Positions 1 through 5,095 of a stretch of 5,107 nucleotides of DNA are shown in pieces (the stretch's first letter is position 1; every line of letters begins with the position of its first letter). The notes under the pieces are model-generated. The model did no database searches and had not been told where the DNA came from. It worked only from the letters and a program-made list of their open reading frames with translations. The translations under genes and the position numbers were made by a program. This DNA comes from an uncultured Lactobacillus sp. (GTDB lineage Bacteria > Bacillota > Bacilli > Lactobacillales > Lactobacillaceae), in contig CALYQE010000130.1 in the NCBI GenBank assembly GCA_945281075.1, forward strand, positions 1 through 5,107, in the 5' to 3' direction.

Positions 1-30
1 TTAATTTGACAAGAAAAACTCAAGCCGATG

Positions 31-39
31 TGGTTTAAT
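31..39 (+). promoter_or_regulatory. candidate extended -10 promoter for the micro-ORF cluster
   Basis: TGG followed by TTTAAT fits an extended -10 element (TGn plus a hexamer matching TATAAT at 5 of 6). It lies about 34 bp before the first micro-ORF. The only good -35 look-alike, TTGACA at 6-11, is 22 bp from the hexamer, which is too far, so this would have to work as an extended -10 promoter without a proper -35. In AT-rich DNA such matches occur by chance, and the cluster could equally be read from a gene beyond the left edge. Confidence 0.25.
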
Positions 40-72
40 TATCATAAAAATAAAAAAAGAGAGAAGAAATCA

Positions 73-174
73 ATGAATGTTAATTTCATTTTATTGTTGC
101 TAACCGTTTTCTTAATCATCATCGGGGTCTTTTCTTTGGTATTTGGCCTAAATGGGAGAATTCCTAATAAATGA
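73..174 (+). CDS. micro-ORF 1: 33-residue hydrophobic membrane peptide
   Basis: I do not recognise this peptide. It starts MNVNFILL and is hydrophobic from about residue 5 to 27, enough for a single membrane-spanning helix, with a short polar tail ending NGRIPNK. A purine-rich stretch (AGAGAGAAG) sits just upstream of the ATG and could act as a weak ribosome binding site. Its stop is an ATGA overlap with the start of the next small frame. The hydrophobicity and the linked arrangement argue for a real gene. The very short length and lack of a known family argue for caution. Alternatives are a small bacteriocin-like or toxin-like peptide, a small subunit of a membrane complex, or decayed sequence. 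Confidence 0.45.
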   Translation: MNVNFILLLLTVFLIIIGVFSLVFGLNGRIPNK

Positions 175-260
175 GAATAGCTTTATTGGTGACTAATTTA
201 TTGCTTTTGCTCGTCATTGGCCTTCTGATTTACTTTTTAATGAAAAGTCCATTGGTATGA
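171..260 (+). CDS. micro-ORF 2: 29-residue hydrophobic membrane peptide
   Basis: The start codon overlaps the stop of micro-ORF 1 as ATGA, the usual geometry for translational coupling. A GGGAG at 154-158, inside the end of micro-ORF 1, is a fair Shine-Dalgarno sequence 12 nt before the ATG. The peptide begins MRIALL, is nearly all Leu/Ile/Val from about residue 3 to 24, and ends in a short tail with one lysine (MKSPLV). It should sit in the membrane as one helix. No family is recognised. Being next to another single-helix peptide suggests the two could act as a pair, which is inference. Confidence 0.45.
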   Translation: MRIALLVTNLLLLLVIGLLIYFLMKSPLV

Positions 261-340
261 GTACCTCATTAGAAAGACTTATGATGTATTGTGCACGTCG
301 TATAAGCCTATTAAAGATTAAAAAAATAAAGTCAAAATGA
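257..340 (+). CDS. micro-ORF 3: 27-residue basic peptide
   Basis: Again linked to the preceding frame by an ATGA overlap. The product has eight Lys/Arg and one Glu, with basic residues concentrated in the C-terminal half (RRISLLKIKKIKSK), so it would be strongly cationic and perhaps amphipathic. The only Shine-Dalgarno-like sequence is a weak GAAAAG about 9 nt upstream, so translation would rely on coupling. No family is recognised. It may be a genuine small peptide or a by-chance open frame, and the ATGA pattern is the main support. Confidence 0.33.
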   Translation: MSTSLERLMMYCARRISLLKIKKIKSK

Positions 341-387
341 TGCCAAATTTGATGGACAGATTTAAGCACATTCGCCAAAATTCTTAA
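337..387 (+). CDS. micro-ORF 4: 16-residue peptide
   Basis: Fourth in the chain, starting in the ATGA that ends micro-ORF 3 (ATGATG, two successive Met codons) and stopping with TAA only five bases before the terminator stem at 393. The product is short and basic, with Arg8, Lys10, His11 and Arg13. At 16 codons this is weak on its own. Its ATGA junction and its placement directly before a terminator are what make it worth listing. There is no clear ribosome binding site. Confidence 0.22.
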   Translation: MMPNLMDRFKHIRQNS

Positions 388-392
388 ATACA

Positions 393-426
393 AAAAGTCA
401 CAGCATTCGTTATTGCTGTGACTTTT
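393..426. terminator. bidirectional intrinsic terminator between convergent operons
   Basis: A perfect 13-bp inverted repeat (arms 393-405 and 414-426, AAAAGTCACAGCA and its complement) closes an 8-nt loop. On the minus strand the stem runs into TTTTTGTATTT and ends the PTS operon, whose last stop codon is at 484-486. On the plus strand it runs into TTTTCTTACT, directly after the micro-ORF chain. The A and T runs flanking the GC-richer core let it work in both directions. The 427-483 stretch between it and the NIF3 stop shows nothing else. Confidence 0.85.
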
Positions 427-483
427 CTTACTATTGTGGATATGAAAGCTTATGCTAAATATAAATTACAGACTATTTTTATA

Positions 484-1362
484 TTAACCATTAGTTTGGT
501 TAAGCATGTAATTATACGTATCACCAGATTTGACAAAACTGCAAGGTATCTTGTTGTTAAAGATGCTAGAAAGATAAGTTTCCATATATCTTACGCCAAA
601 TTCCTCCAAGTTAAAATGTCCAACTGTCAGTAAGGTCTTGTTTAAACCAAGCATGTTGCTATCCTTAATATATTCACTCAACGTGAAATCTATTACTTCC
701 AAACCAAGAACTAAATCAAAATGTTCTTGGTCAATTTTTGTAATAAGATCCTTAGCATCGCCTAAGTTATGGGTTGGAAGCAATACTTTACTTACAATAG
801 TGTCAGGATTACCGTAAATTTTGCAACCATTCAGCCGACCAACCGACATTAACTTCGCAGCAACATTTTTTACAGTCGTTTTAGGTAGCGTATATTCGCG
901 GTACTTTGACCGTAAATAATTTTCGTCCTTTTCATCACCGCCTGTAGCATATTTATCCCACCCCATTTCTTGGGCAAAGCCATAAAAAATGCCATCGAAA
1001 TAGCGCTTGCCTACCGGAATGCCGCCAAAATGAATATGATCATGATCACGCCAAACAACAATTTGGTTGTCCTCAAGCAGCTTTTTCTTTAACTTAAAAG
1101 TCTCATTTGCTGTTTCTTCAAGCCAATCAGTATGGTCCCCATGGTTCCAAAATAAAGCTTCATGACTAATAATCAAATTTGCACCTTTTTTTATTGTTTC
1201 TTTAATGACATCAATATTCGCCCAAGTTGTAGTAACAATACCAGTACATTCATTATTGACAAATTCTGATCCAAATAGAATTTTGTCACGTTTCATGTCT
1301 TTTCCCAACTCATTGCCGGCATGATAGTCAATTACTTTCTTAACAACATCATTTATCTTCAT
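484..1362 (-). CDS. NIF3/DUF34-family (Nif3-like dinuclear metal centre) protein
   Basis: The 292-residue product looks like a divergent member of the NIF3/DUF34 family, whose members form hexameric rings with a two-metal site. Their biochemical role is unsettled; some are named GTP cyclohydrolase 1 type 2 by annotation only. The family layout is visible: an N-terminal segment leading to GANLIISHEALFW (about 60-71), where classical members have a His-His pair; a histidine-rich RDHDHIHFGG (105-114); and GHFNLEE near the C-terminus (His249, Glu253), matching the family's closing metal ligands. Replacement of the second His of the first motif by Glu68 marks it as a distinct subgroup. No signal peptide or membrane segment is seen, so it is presumably cytoplasmic. 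The ATG is preceded by GAAGG (1371-1375) and overlaps the antiterminator gene by 14 bp, so it belongs to the operon. A hydrolase or other enzyme acting on the imported sugar phosphate is possible but unproven. Confidence 0.8.
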   Translation of the reverse strand: MKINDVVKKVIDYHAGNELGKDMKRDKILFGSEFVNNECTGIVTTTWANIDVIKETIKKGANLIISHEALFWNHGDHTDWLEETANETFKLKKKLLEDNQIVVWRDHDHIHFGGIPVGKRYFDGIFYGFAQEMGWDKYATGGDEKDENYLRSKYREYTLPKTTVKNVAAKLMSVGRLNGCKIYGNPDTIVSKVLLPTHNLGDAKDLITKIDQEHFDLVLGLEVIDFTLSEYIKDSNMLGLNKTLLTVGHFNLEEFGVRYMETYLSSIFNNKIPCSFVKSGDTYNYMLNQTNG

Positions 1363-2236
1363 TTAAAATCCCTTCTTTAACATTTGCTTGTTTGATTATT
1401 TGTCTTAGATGCATTATCAGATAAATACGCTCAGATTCACTTAGCTTATAGTTAAACTTCTGTTCCAAGTAGCCTGTGATTGACAATGCGCAATCTTGCA
1501 GCTGTGGGTAGCTATTTATTATTTGTTGATACAGTTTCACGTCCTCTCCAGTATCCACAAAAAACTCTTTATTTTGGATTCGTGTTAATAAAAATTTGAG
1601 GTGCGTTTTGAGCCTCTGAACATTCACTTTATCCTCTTTAATATTAAGATGTAACTTATCTGAAGCAATTTTTAAGATATCTGATATTGCTTTATCTTTG
1701 GACATTTTGCTCTTATCAAAGTTCTTAATTGACTCTTTTTCATTTTCGACAAAGTGAATAGCAAGAAAACCAGTCTCATTTGCTTGAAGCACAACATCAA
1801 ATTCATGCTCAATCAGTTCTTTGCTTTTTTCAGCCTGAATAAATTCTCGGTTATATGCATCCTTGATTTCATTAATCGGCAGTTCTCCCCCATCTGACTT
1901 TTGCGAAGCACGTTTCACGGTAAAGAAAATATGGTCAGCTAATGAAATTAAGAGAAAAGAGTTAAAGCTAATATCCATGTCTTCCTCAGCCTCTTTAACA
2001 ATTTTTTTAGCCACATCAAAATACTTCATAGGTATTTCTTCACTTAAAGAGAGAAAAGACCTGGCCCATTCCGATTCTGCTTCTTTAACAAAGACTGCAT
2101 CATTTTCTTTAATTGTAATTTTTTGACCAGCCTTTTTTTGAAAACCAACTCCTTTGCCCCACAATATGCTTTCCTTTTGAGTCTGCTGGTTTTTAATTAA
2201 AACAATATTATTATTAAAAACTTTAACTATGTTCAT
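1349..2236 (-). CDS. LicT/BglG-family transcription antiterminator with two PRD domains
   Basis: This 295-residue protein has the family's full architecture. Residues 1-55 form the RNA-binding CAT domain, recognisable from MNIVKVFNNNIVL and WGKGVGFQKKAG. PRD1 covers about 65-170 and PRD2 about 171-285. The four conserved PRD histidines are present at His102 and His161 (PRD1) and His212 and His276 (PRD2). In LicT-type proteins these are phosphorylated by PTS components: PRD1 by the cognate EII when sugar is absent, which inactivates the protein, and PRD2 by HPr, which activates it. The active dimer binds a RAT hairpin in nascent RNA and prevents a terminator from forming. A matching RAT/terminator pair lies in the leader of this operon, which makes it the likely target. 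The ATG at 2236 has GGAG 7 nt upstream. The gene follows EIIA by 29 bp and overlaps NIF3. The family is certain; the target is inferred from context. Confidence 0.93.
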   Translation of the reverse strand: MNIVKVFNNNIVLIKNQQTQKESILWGKGVGFQKKAGQKITIKENDAVFVKEAESEWARSFLSLSEEIPMKYFDVAKKIVKEAEEDMDISFNSFLLISLADHIFFTVKRASQKSDGGELPINEIKDAYNREFIQAEKSKELIEHEFDVVLQANETGFLAIHFVENEKESIKNFDKSKMSKDKAISDILKIASDKLHLNIKEDKVNVQRLKTHLKFLLTRIQNKEFFVDTGEDVKLYQQIINSYPQLQDCALSITGYLEQKFNYKLSESERIYLIMHLRQIIKQANVKEGILNEDK

Positions 2237-2265
2237 TTATTTGCTCCATAAAACAAATTTAAATT

Positions 2266-2706
2266 TTATTCATCCTCAAATTCACTTTCCTCATTTTTTA
2301 TATAGTCATTTACTAGCACCAACTGTTTCTTAGCATCTGCAAGAACTTCTTCAATATTCTGACTAGAGAGCTTTTCTTCAGGCAAAAGCGTCAACTGAAT
2401 TGCAGCAATCAAATTTATTCCAGTGACTAAAAAAATATTCTGGTTAATGTATTTGGAAGCTTGCTGGTTAACGCTACCTCCTAGTAGATCAGTAAAAATA
2501 ATGCATTTTTCATTGCTTTTTACCTTTTTGATTTCCCCAGCCAGTTTTTCTTCAGGAAACTTATTGCTGTTCTCATATGCAGCGATCGCAGTAATTTGGT
2601 CACCTAAACCTGTGAAAAAGTTGAGTGAATCCTTTAATCCGATCGCTAAAGTTTTGTGCGTTACAATAATTATTTTTATCAAAATCGTATTCTCCACTTT
2701 GTCCAT
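2266..2706 (-). CDS. mannose-family PTS EIIA subunit
   Basis: This cytoplasmic EIIA subunit (146 residues from the ATG) takes phosphate from HPr and hands it to EIIB. The phosphorylated histidine is His17 in IIIVTHKTLA, and the conserved active-site aspartate is Asp73 in FTDLLGGS. Their spacing matches His10/Asp67 of E. coli ManX. The motif is His-Lys where most relatives have His-Gly. A VTGINLIAA segment near 94-102 matches the family's interface loop. The start is uncertain: the ATG at 2706 has no Shine-Dalgarno sequence, whereas a TTG at 2682 (codon 9) has GTGGAG upstream at normal spacing and would put the active histidine at residue 9, the usual place. The shorter 138-residue form is therefore quite possible. 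The acidic C-terminus ends NEESEFEDE. It follows EIID directly and precedes the antiterminator. Confidence 0.9.
   Translation of the reverse strand: MDKVENTILIKIIIVTHKTLAIGLKDSLNFFTGLGDQITAIAAYENSNKFPEEKLAGEIKKVKSNEKCIIFTDLLGGSVNQQASKYINQNIFLVTGINLIAAIQLTLLPEEKLSSQNIEEVLADAKKQLVLVNDYIKNEESEFEDE
2691..2697 (-). promoter_or_regulatory. ribosome binding site pointing to a TTG start for EIIA
   Basis: The minus strand reads GTGGAGA here, with GGAG at 2695-2692, 9 nt before a TTG codon at 2682-2680 in the EIIA frame. The upstream ATG at 2706 is preceded only by T- and A-rich sequence right after the EIID stop. This is the only Shine-Dalgarno candidate near either start and favours the TTG. Confidence 0.55.
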
Positions 2707-2715
2707 TTCAAAAAA

Positions 2716-3513
2716 TTAAGCTTTAAAAAGCCCAATAACTGCACCAACCATTGCCAATACAATCACAGCTAAAATTAGTGTTGCCATCTTAACTTTCTTT
2801 TTCAACATGTAATAAAGAACGAATACTAGAATTGCTGGAAGCAAAGAGGGACATATTTGGTCAAGAATACTCTGCAAGGAAATTTTTACGCCACCAGTTT
2901 GAAAGGTCCATCCAGTCTGCACGTTAACAGTTGATGAAACAATTGAACCAATAACCATTATTCCTAAGACTGAAACAGCATCAGTAAATGCGTCAAGTTT
3001 CTGTCCCAGTTTTGAAAGTAGGTTTGTTCCTGTTTGGTATCCAACGAAATATAGATAGGGACGAAGGAAAAAGCAAACTAAGAAAACAGCTAAGAAAAGC
3101 CACATTCCTAGTGGATTACCATTTTTACCCATTGATCCTGCAATTGCACCGAAAATCGTCGGCAGCATCACCCAAATAATCGTGTCACCTATTCCTGACA
3201 AAGGCCCCATCAATCCTGTTTTAAGATTTTGTACAGCTTCGATTGACTTAACGCCATCTTTTTCTTCCATTGCAAGAGTTGCACCGGTAATAAGTGGGGA
3301 CAGCCAAGGGTTGCAGTTATAATACCTGAAGTGGTTATCTAAAGACAAAACTAGGTCATCATCATTTGAATATATTTTCCTCAGCACTGGAAATAATTCC
3401 CACACGATCGTAGGAGCAATTCCTGTGTCATAGTTAAAAGTAGTTACACCTAGAAAGTGCCTAAAAGCTGTCTTTAAAATATCTTTTTTAGTCAACTTTT
3501 TTATATTATTCAT
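2716..3513 (-). CDS. mannose-family PTS EIID membrane subunit
   Basis: EIID is unique to the mannose-class PTS and forms the sugar channel together with EIIC. The 265-residue length is typical. Family signatures are clear: TKKDILKTAFRHF near the N-terminus (8-20), HFRYYNCNPW (61-70) where relatives have a similar Asn-x-x-Pro motif, and GPLSGIGDTIIW (103-114), the hallmark glycine-rich loop. Hydrophobic segments follow at about 114-130, 137-157, 184-200, 225-240 and 243-262, the last forming a C-terminal membrane anchor ending GLFKA. The ATG lies inside the end of the EIIC gene, giving an 8-bp overlap (ATGAATAA), with GAGGAGG 9 nt upstream, so translation is probably coupled to EIIC. Confidence 0.96.
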   Translation of the reverse strand: MNNIKKLTKKDILKTAFRHFLGVTTFNYDTGIAPTIVWELFPVLRKIYSNDDDLVLSLDNHFRYYNCNPWLSPLITGATLAMEEKDGVKSIEAVQNLKTGLMGPLSGIGDTIIWVMLPTIFGAIAGSMGKNGNPLGMWLFLAVFLVCFFLRPYLYFVGYQTGTNLLSKLGQKLDAFTDAVSVLGIMVIGSIVSSTVNVQTGWTFQTGGVKISLQSILDQICPSLLPAILVFVLYYMLKKKVKMATLILAVIVLAMVGAVIGLFKA

Positions 3514-4303
3514 CTTCCATATCCTCCTCAGTTAAATTACTATTGTTTTCTGAAACTTGATTAGACACTTTTTTGTTTGCAATACTTTGATATAAATGAA
3601 TTGCTGCAGCTGCGCCCAAAAGCGCGACGCCAAGAACGGGAATCTTTAAATATGCTGTAGCAACAAAGCCAACAATTAACCAATAACCATATTTTTCAAG
3701 GGGCATGTAAACTAGAAGCATCGCAAAACCAACCGCGGGAAGCATTCCGCCCGCAACATTTAAGCCAACTGTAAACCACTGAGGCATGAAGTCCAAAATT
3801 GCCTGAACTACTGATTTTCCGAAAACAATCGCTATAAAGACGGGAATAGTAGATTCCAGTGGATAAATCAAAGTAGCCAGTGGGATCGTTCTTGTCATTT
3901 TTCCAAACTGTCTTTTATGAGCAAAGTTTTGTGCGCGTTTAGCAATCGCAGAATTAATCAACTTTACCAAAACGTCAAAATTCATTCCCAGCATCCCAAC
4001 AGGCAAACCGATAGCCATTCCTGCAGCCATCCCTTTTCCTGATGTAATTGCAATTGTGGACGAGATAATTGCCGCCATCGGATAATCAGGCATGGAAGCT
4101 CCACCTAAGTTTGCGACACCAAGTGACATTAATTGCAACGTAGCTCCGATTTCTAGACCCTGTTTAAAATTACCTAATATCAAGCCTGCCAACGCTCCGT
4201 ATAAAATTGTTATCTTGCCCGCAATCTGCGTACTGTGGCGGTCTAGTGAATATACATAAGATAAAAGTGAAATCAAGACAATTTCTTTAATAGTTAATCC
4301 CAT
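3506..4303 (-). CDS. mannose-family PTS EIIC membrane subunit (sugar permease)
   Basis: EIIC is the main sugar-translocating membrane protein of the complex. This 265-residue protein begins with a hydrophobic helix (about 6-20) and carries the family signature GATLQLMSLGVANLGGASMP followed by DYPMAA (53-78), then an SGKGMAAGMAIGLPVGMLG stretch (88-106). Further membrane segments lie at about 137-165, 175-200 and 205-240. It ends in an unusually polar, acidic cytoplasmic tail (about 243-265, ending EEDMEDE). The ATG follows the EIIB stop by 2 bp with AAAGGGG (4314-4320) as ribosome binding site. The specific sugar cannot be read from the sequence; mannose-class systems variously take up mannose, fructose, sorbose, amino sugars and amine-sugar conjugates. 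Confidence 0.96.
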   Translation of the reverse strand: MGLTIKEIVLISLLSYVYSLDRHSTQIAGKITILYGALAGLILGNFKQGLEIGATLQLMSLGVANLGGASMPDYPMAAIISSTIAITSGKGMAAGMAIGLPVGMLGMNFDVLVKLINSAIAKRAQNFAHKRQFGKMTRTIPLATLIYPLESTIPVFIAIVFGKSVVQAILDFMPQWFTVGLNVAGGMLPAVGFAMLLVYMPLEKYGYWLIVGFVATAYLKIPVLGVALLGAAAAIHLYQSIANKKVSNQVSENNSNLTEEDMEDE

Positions 4304-4305
4304 AA

Positions 4306-4797
4306 TTATATTTCCCCTTTCTTTTTCAGCAAATCAAGCACATCAACTGGATTATCTTTTGTTGTATACATTGACAAAATTGAAACACCCAGGTTTGCCA
4401 TCTCGGCATAGATACTCACTTCGTCTTTTTTGATGTATGCACGATTAGTAATTCGAATAGAATCCTCGTACGTCAATGTTCCACCCAAAATCAACTCAGC
4501 AAATTTAACTCCATTTTTACGCAAATTAAGAAATATCTGTGGACTCTTCGCGAGAATAAAAACTTTTTGTCGATCATATTTTCCCTTCTCGAAGTTTCCC
4601 AGCGCCACTTCCTCACTGATTACCGAAATTGCCATGCCAGCAGGGCGTCCTAGTTTCATCGCGTCCTTCAAAACAGGATTTGAAGCAGTTTCATCATCAA
4701 TTACCATCACTCTTGTTGCACCTGATTGCGGTGCCCATGAAGTAGAAACGATGCCATGCAAGAGTCTGTTATCTATTCTTGCTCCAACAACTACCAT
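4306..4797 (-). CDS. mannose-family PTS EIIB subunit
   Basis: EIIB is the cytoplasmic subunit that passes phosphate from EIIA to the sugar as it enters through EIIC-EIID. The 163-residue length is normal for a stand-alone EIIB of this class. The active-site motif RIDNRLLHGIV (7-17) contains the phosphorylated His14, with Ile in place of the usual Gln after His-Gly. The VMVIDDETASNPVLKDAMKL segment (31-50) is a second strong family match. The ATG has an ideal AGGAGG (4807-4812) 9 nt upstream. As first gene of the operon it lies directly behind the regulated leader. The gene order B-C-D-A is a common one for this class. Confidence 0.96.
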   Translation of the reverse strand: MVVVGARIDNRLLHGIVSTSWAPQSGATRVMVIDDETASNPVLKDAMKLGRPAGMAISVISEEVALGNFEKGKYDRQKVFILAKSPQIFLNLRKNGVKFAELILGGTLTYEDSIRITNRAYIKKDEVSIYAEMANLGVSILSMYTTKDNPVDVLDLLKKKGEI

Positions 4798-4836
4798 TCT
4801 TATATTCCTCCTAAATTTAACAATTAAAAATTAGGG

Positions 4837-4887
4837 CAATAAAAAAACCAAAATAAGCGCAATAGAAATTGCATTTATTTTGGTTTT
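4837..4887 (-). terminator. leader (attenuator) terminator ahead of the PTS operon
   Basis: A perfect 13-bp inverted repeat (4844-4856 with 4875-4887) encloses a further 5-bp stem (4859-4863 with 4868-4872) and a 4-nt loop, with one mismatch and one wobble between the two. On the minus strand the descending arm runs into seven consecutive T residues. It lies between the promoter and the first gene, so it would stop most transcripts before EIIB unless prevented. Its ascending arm begins with AAAACC, the same bases that end the RAT-like element, so the two structures exclude each other. Confidence 0.88.
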
Positions 4888-4922
4888 GCTCACATTACTT
4901 AGAAAGTATGCGATTACAATCC
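4882..4922 (-). promoter_or_regulatory. RAT-like antiterminator RNA element for the LicT-type protein
   Basis: The minus strand starts GGATTGTAATCG and ends GAGCAAAACC, matching the two ends of known RAT elements bound by BglG/LicT/SacY proteins (GGATTGT... and ...GGCAAAACC). Between them CGCAT (4912-4908) pairs with ATGTG (4895-4891), and ACTT (4907-4904) pairs with AAGT (4900-4897) around a UCU loop with one bulged A. At 41 nt it is longer than the usual 29-32 nt because of this extra apical stem. Its 3' end shares six bases with the terminator's ascending arm. The predicted transcript start lies only about 6 nt upstream. Confidence 0.82.
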
Positions 4923-4934
4923 TAATTTATCTGC

Positions 4935-4963
4935 ATGATAGCCTTAATCGAATCAGATGTCAA
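4935..4963 (-). promoter_or_regulatory. sigma-A promoter of the PTS operon
   Basis: On the minus strand a perfect TTGACA (4963-4958) is separated by exactly 17 bp from TATCAT (4940-4935), 5 of 6 to the -10 consensus. Transcription should start near 4928, giving a leader of about 130 nt that carries the RAT and terminator. No other comparably good promoter is seen on this strand upstream of the operon. Confidence 0.85.
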
Positions 4964-4976
4964 GCAAGCGTTTTAA
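4963..4976. promoter_or_regulatory. cre-like site (possible CcpA operator)
   Basis: The 14-bp sequence AGCAAGCGTTTTAA matches 11 of 14 positions of the palindromic cre consensus TGAAARCGYTTTCA, including the central AAGCGTTT core. It touches the -35 box of the PTS promoter, where bound CcpA would block polymerase. This fits a sugar-uptake operon under glucose repression. The outer positions are imperfect, so it is a candidate only. Confidence 0.5.
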
Positions 4977-5057
4977 TTGATTAGTACTTGCCAATTTTTT
5001 GTGAGGACATTACATTCTACTATGTGCATATTTTAGCTTCGATATATTTATATGTTG

Positions 5058-5063
5058 TATAAT
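5058..5063 (+). promoter_or_regulatory. candidate -10 box of the divergent right-edge gene
   Basis: A consensus TATAAT lies 32 bp before the ATG at 5096, giving a short leader. No convincing -35 hexamer is seen at 16-18 bp upstream (the bases around 5034-5040 read TAGCTTC), so the promoter may be weak or activator-dependent. It faces away from the PTS promoter. Confidence 0.42.
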
Positions 5064-5095
5064 CACGGTAGAAAGTGCGAAAAGAGGTGAATAAA

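Noticed and set aside
6..11. Perfect TTGACA that could be a -35 box for the micro-ORF cluster.
   Set aside because: No -10 hexamer lies 16-19 bp downstream (29-34 reads TGTGGT); the nearest good hexamer is 22 bp away.
3..38. Open frame running in from the left edge and stopping with TAA at 36-38 (ends NLTRKTQADVV), perhaps the tail of an upstream gene.
   Set aside because: Twelve codons open to a window edge are expected often by chance, and nothing in the residues is recognisable. It cannot be separated from non-coding sequence without the upstream DNA.
418..633. 71-codon plus-strand open frame.
   Set aside because: It begins in the terminator arm and runs antisense to the end of the NIF3 gene, has no ribosome binding site, and shows no family features.
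1863..2126. 87-codon plus-strand open frame.
   Set aside because: It lies wholly antisense within the well-supported antiterminator gene and has no recognisable motif.
2255..2266. AAATTTAAATTT palindrome between EIIA and the antiterminator gene.
   Set aside because: It is a purely AT self-complementary run with no GC stem or T-tract of its own, so it is unlikely to terminate and is probably composition.
2423..2719. 98-codon plus-strand open frame.
   Set aside because: It is antisense to EIIA, and its apparent hydrophobicity reflects the complementary codons of the real gene.
4430..4834. 134-codon plus-strand open frame.
   Set aside because: It is antisense to EIIB, runs through that gene's ribosome binding site, and has no supporting start signal.
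4837..4922. A T-box or metabolite riboswitch in the leader.
   Set aside because: No T-box sequence (TGGNACCGCG-like) or known aptamer core is seen, and the RAT-like ends together with a LicT-type gene in the operon explain the leader better.
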